A stretch of 64,000 bases of DNA from the NCBI RefSeq assembly GCF_046630445.1, contig NC_092334.1:189168501-189232500 (forward strand), in the 5' to 3' direction. Positions 60,575 through 64,000 of this stretch are shown in pieces. Source of the DNA: Rutidosis leptorrhynchoides. Lineage: Eukaryota; Streptophyta; Magnoliopsida; Asterales; Asteraceae. Below the pieces are notes generated by a model. The model ran no database searches, had not been told where the DNA came from, and was given only the letters and a program-made list of their open reading frames with translations. The position numbers and the translations under genes were made by a program. Within the stretch, counting starts at the first letter, position 1. Every line of letters begins with the position of its first letter.

Positions 60575-60934
60575 TTAGTTGCATGACAACAACCTGAAAT
60601 CCCATAATGGAAATGGGAAGGAATAACAATGGAATTCATCACGAAGCTACCGAAAATGGTATGCGGTTATGACACTATCTGAGTTATCGTTGACCGCCTC
60701 ACTGAATCTGCTCACTTTCTAGCCACGAAAGAAACCGATGCAATGGATAAACCTGCACAACCATACATAAAGGAAATTGTATCCCGTCACTTCAGCAAAT
60801 TCAAATTCTATATTAAAGATTACCCAAGAATCTTATTTGATACTCATTCGTACGTGACTCTAAATCCTAACTTATTCCGAGAGATTTCTTATTTGATGAT
60901 AATCACACCATCATCCTTCTTACTTCGATCTTAG
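60575..60934 (+). pseudogene. G4 integrase fragment
   Basis: Frame through ATG 60629 reads [22 protein letters not shown], then DTI-stop-VIVDRLTESAHFLATKE and PYIKEIVSRHFSKFKFYI. This matches the gypsy integrase catalytic core up to just before the second catalytic Asp (relatives: [41 protein letters not shown]). The TGA is a Trp codon in relatives (TGG to TGA). After about 60830 the match ends. Integrase inserts the cDNA; this one is dead. Confidence 0.8.
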
Positions 60935-62470
60935 TCATACCAGTTCAAAATTTTTGAAAATCAATGGGTGGTTAGTTCTCACTCTCATACTCTCCCATTC
61001 GTATCTCACTTATAAGCAAAAACTTCACACTTAAGCATTTTTGGTCGAAGGACTTATGCCCTACTAATAGTCATCAACCACATTTAAATTCAATAGTTTT
61101 ATTACCTCAAATATCACCCGAAATTTTCAAAATCTTTTACTCAATCCTCATTAATCTTTTTCCAACTTGTAACCTCCGAAGTATGAAAATTTTGTTTGTG
61201 AAAATTTTACTCACACTATTTTACTGTGCAATCCTCTCAAAGTTTTATAAAAATAAATTTATTTGCCATTCGTGCAAATTTTTGAAATCGTATATGTTAT
61301 AAAAAATAAAGTAAATAATTACTTATTTTTGACTAAGACATGAAATTTTACTTTCACTTTTACAAACCAAATCTTTTATTCAAAAGACATTTTACTTGGA
61401 ATAGTACATGTTGTACATAACCCTAGTTTACTAAGAACTTCGTTTCTTTTCTTACATTGTCACCTTAAACAATTTCTATAAAATTTTCATTGCTTACAAT
61501 ATAAACTTTTTTTCGTTGCTTATTCGTATCCAAGTCATCATGAAGACTGACAATCGTCGAAATTGAGAGATTCATGTGTGCGTGTATGTGATGAAGGCAC
61601 TTACTACCACGTCATACAGAGCCTCCGGGCATCCACTAACACTTAAACCATTCAAAATTACTGCGTTACCCCGGGAATCTTATTTGTCACACCTGTCAGA
61701 GCGATGCTCTTCCTTACATAGCTCGAAGTCCTGACTTATTCCAAAAGATTCTCATTTAGTGATATTAACACCATCAGTATTCCGACTTTAATATTAGTCA
61801 TAACCTGTTTGGCATTTTACAAAGTCAAGAAGCGATTAACTTCTCATCCTCATGCTCTATCCTTCATACCCCACTTTTTAGCAACGGCTTCGCACGCGAA
61901 CATTTTTGGGCCAAGGACTTATGTCCTGATAATCATCAAAACTACATTTAATTCATTAGTTTTCATTACCTAGTAACATGTCAACCGATGATTCAAAAAT
62001 TTTTCACTCGACCTTTTTCAACTCGTAACCTCTGAAATACGAAAACTATGTATATCAAAATTTTTTCACGTTGATTTTTACACGTTGTGTATTTATGCGG
62101 TCCTCACGAGATTTATGGACAAATGAAAGTAATAAAAATTTTTTGTCACTTATGCGAATTATAAAATCATATATGTATGTATATAATTTACCCTTACTTA
62201 TTCTGGTTAGTACATACTAAGTTATGCCTGCAAATTATTTAAAAATTGCTCCTTTATCGAGTTATTTAACTTAAGTCAAATAGTTTTGTGTGAAAAATGG
62301 TACACGTTGCACATACTTCTAAATTTACTAGGAACTTTGTTCCGTTTATGTTGTCACATCAAACATTTAAAGGTTTTCAAAACTTCCTTGGTTGATTTTA
62401 TTAAAGGTTTTCGTATTAGACTACACCATGTATGGATCACACGTCTTCTCGCCCTCCGTTGGGGATGAAG
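60857..62470. repeat. Diverged direct duplication, period about 860 bp
   Basis: 60857-61490 and 61718-62360 share ordered blocks: CCTAACTTATTCC / CCTGACTTATTCC, ATAATCACACCATCA / ATATTAACACCATCA, TTTTGG-CG-AGGACTTATG, CATTTAAATTCAATAGTTTT / CATTTAATTCATTAGTTTTC, and TTTACTAAGAACTTCGTT / TTTACTAGGAACTTTGTT. No coding frame. It follows directly on the integrase remnant. Confidence 0.65.
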
Positions 62471-63480
62471 CTTACTATTAAGATCTTTGTTAAAAACTCT
62501 TGAGCCACTTTGGATGGCAGATTTATAAAATTCGTTAGGAAGTCTTCGCGCTCATAAAATGTTCCTTTTAAGGTTAGACATGGTAAAACGCGGGCTGATA
62601 AATCAGTTTTCTGGGGTACACTCGGTGGTCACCCCATGGTAGGAAAGGCACTAGTTGGGTTTCTACTCTCAATATTTCATGGCTAATCGCAACACCCTCG
62701 TAAACATCATCTCTATGAATCAGTATATTGAGGTACAAGAAATCGTTTTTAAGATCCTTTTCACTTGGAGTAAACCATTCTTTATGACCAAGGATTCACG
62801 TATCTTCTCATCCGCGCATCTCTTAAGTATAAGTATAAATTCAGATCAACTCGCTCGTTGTGCGAAGAGTTCACTCTCGTTCAAAGATCACATCCCTCGT
62901 GCGATTTTCTTTCGAAAATGTGATGTAAATTACTTTAAAAACCTATGAATCTTGTTTTCCTCTTGGAAGGGGACTGCTTAAAACATCTACGACACTGATG
63001 TGGTTACTCTACATATTTCTTCGTTCGTTGGTTGCAACAATATGTTGTTCTAGTTAATGATAACCATAACTTCAACCTGTAACTGAAAGGATAAAGTTAC
63101 ATTATGGAATTGTGCCTTCATTCCATCCAAGGATAAGTTCACATGCAGTATGTTGTGATCGCCATGTTTTCCATTCTATCTGTCAGCTTTGTATTGCGAC
63201 ATAAGCGCTCAATGTTTTAGATGAGTTTGGTAACATTCATGATGTATTTCATACATCCAGCTTACAGAAGATGCATGTAAGGCTAAAAACATCATCTTTC
63301 CTTTTGTGGTTATATATTCAGACAACATACTCATGTTAACCAGAAACAAAATCAATTTGTTAATCTCTTAGAACAAGAGACTTAATCAATGGCATATACC
63401 TATTCTTACTTTTATATGCCCAAGTACCTTTCAAGGTAGATAGCTCACTTCTGAGCCCACGAGTGATGGAATTCAATGAG
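62471..63480. other. Unassigned sequence
   Basis: No LTR, PBS or protein motif recognised on either strand. One frame of 97 codons (62655-62948, +) has no family resemblance. Probably old element debris. Confidence 0.4.
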
Positions 63481-64000
63481 TTCATAAAACATGTCAATAA
63501 GGTTAACATAGTTACAAAACCAACTTGTAATTGTTAAGAAAGCGGAAGCAAGATTATCAATAAAACAAGTTTATATGATTAACCATTTAAAATGAATTCC
63601 ATATAGTTATCAAGCCATGAATGTATGCTTACATAAAATAGCAAGGAAGTAAGATTATACCTCCTATATGATGAGTTAAGAGCTGAATTTGGACAGCAGC
63701 AAGTTTGGAAAGATGATGATGAAAGCAAGCTCCAAAACTATGAAACCTCAAGAGATAATACCCCAAGCCAACCTCCAACACCTAGTACTTTGGTTAGGAT
63801 TTAATGATACTTGATTATCACTTGAAAAACCAAGCTTTTGAACCCCTTTTTTTCTGCTCAAAATCACGACAGCAGTAGGCTCCAATAAGGCAGTTTTTTT
63901 GCTTGGTTTTTTCTATGGAATATGTGTAATTGCATGTCTTGAAAGAGCACTAGATGTATATCTCTAAGTACATGGGAACTAACCATCCTTTTGACCAACA
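63481..64000 (-). mobile_element. LTR-like sequence at window end, minus orientation
   Basis: 63728-63840 resembles 1-110 (AGCTCCAAAA, GAAACCTCAAG, TACCCCAAGC, TTGGTTAGGATTT). On the minus strand the last bases read TGTTGGTCAAAAGGATGG, a TGTTGG start typical of copia LTRs, with GGGGTAT in promoter position and a CT/TC-rich leader after it. The other boundary is not defined. Confidence 0.4.

Overview
The window is a block of nested LTR retrotransposons from a flowering-plant nuclear genome. I see no host gene, rRNA or tRNA gene in it. Evidence for a plant: tRNA-iMet and tRNA-Asp primer binding sites (PBS), Ty3/gypsy chromovirus and Athila-like protein families, a Stowaway miniature element, LTRs of 1.8-3.8 kb, and AT-rich sequence. 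Several LTRs look to me like repeats common in Asteraceae; that is a memory-based inference, not a search result. I use my own working labels for the elements.

Left block (1-22011). G1 is an outer Ty3/gypsy element on +. Only its pol 3' end (582-668), its polypurine tract (PPT) and its 3' LTR (10389-13386) are visible. A minus-strand LTR fragment (1-568) interrupts its pol. A complete Athila-like element, C (707-10385, minus, TSD TAATG), is inserted at the G1 internal/LTR junction. A Stowaway MITE (10682-10937) sits in the G1 LTR. G2 (13460-22011, minus) is a decayed gypsy element that lost one LTR tip.

Middle block (22224-44183). E is a second copy of the C family, on +. Its 5' LTR is split by N2 (23034-42004, TSD GTCAC), a Gag-protease Athila-like element. 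N2 is itself split by G3 (29799-38776, minus, TSD AAACG), the most intact element: one 1492-codon gag-pol frame with four nonsense codons and no frameshift. E resumes at 42005 with the rest of its LTR, PBS and gag.

Right block (44184-64000). G4, a gypsy element on +, is inserted in the gag of E. It has a 2.9 kb 5' LTR, a PBS and a repetitive leader. It is interrupted by M1 (47880-59270, minus, TSD ACACT), which lacks pol and carries a solo LTR (52056-52671, TSD CCTTC). G4 then continues with a decayed integrase (about 60575-60934), followed by an 860-bp diverged duplication and unassigned sequence. The last 520 bases resemble the first 110 bases of the window.

Nesting order: E > N2 > G3; E > G4 > M1 > solo LTR; G1 > C. 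Reverse transcriptase and a full integrase are visible only in G3. C, N2 and M1 have none, so they look like non-autonomous families. Two observations stand out. All six visible 3' ends carry a short perfect hairpin ending 17-20 nt from the LTR, just before the PPT. In C, the protease is followed in frame by an unrecognised, apparently duplicated domain where reverse transcriptase would be expected.
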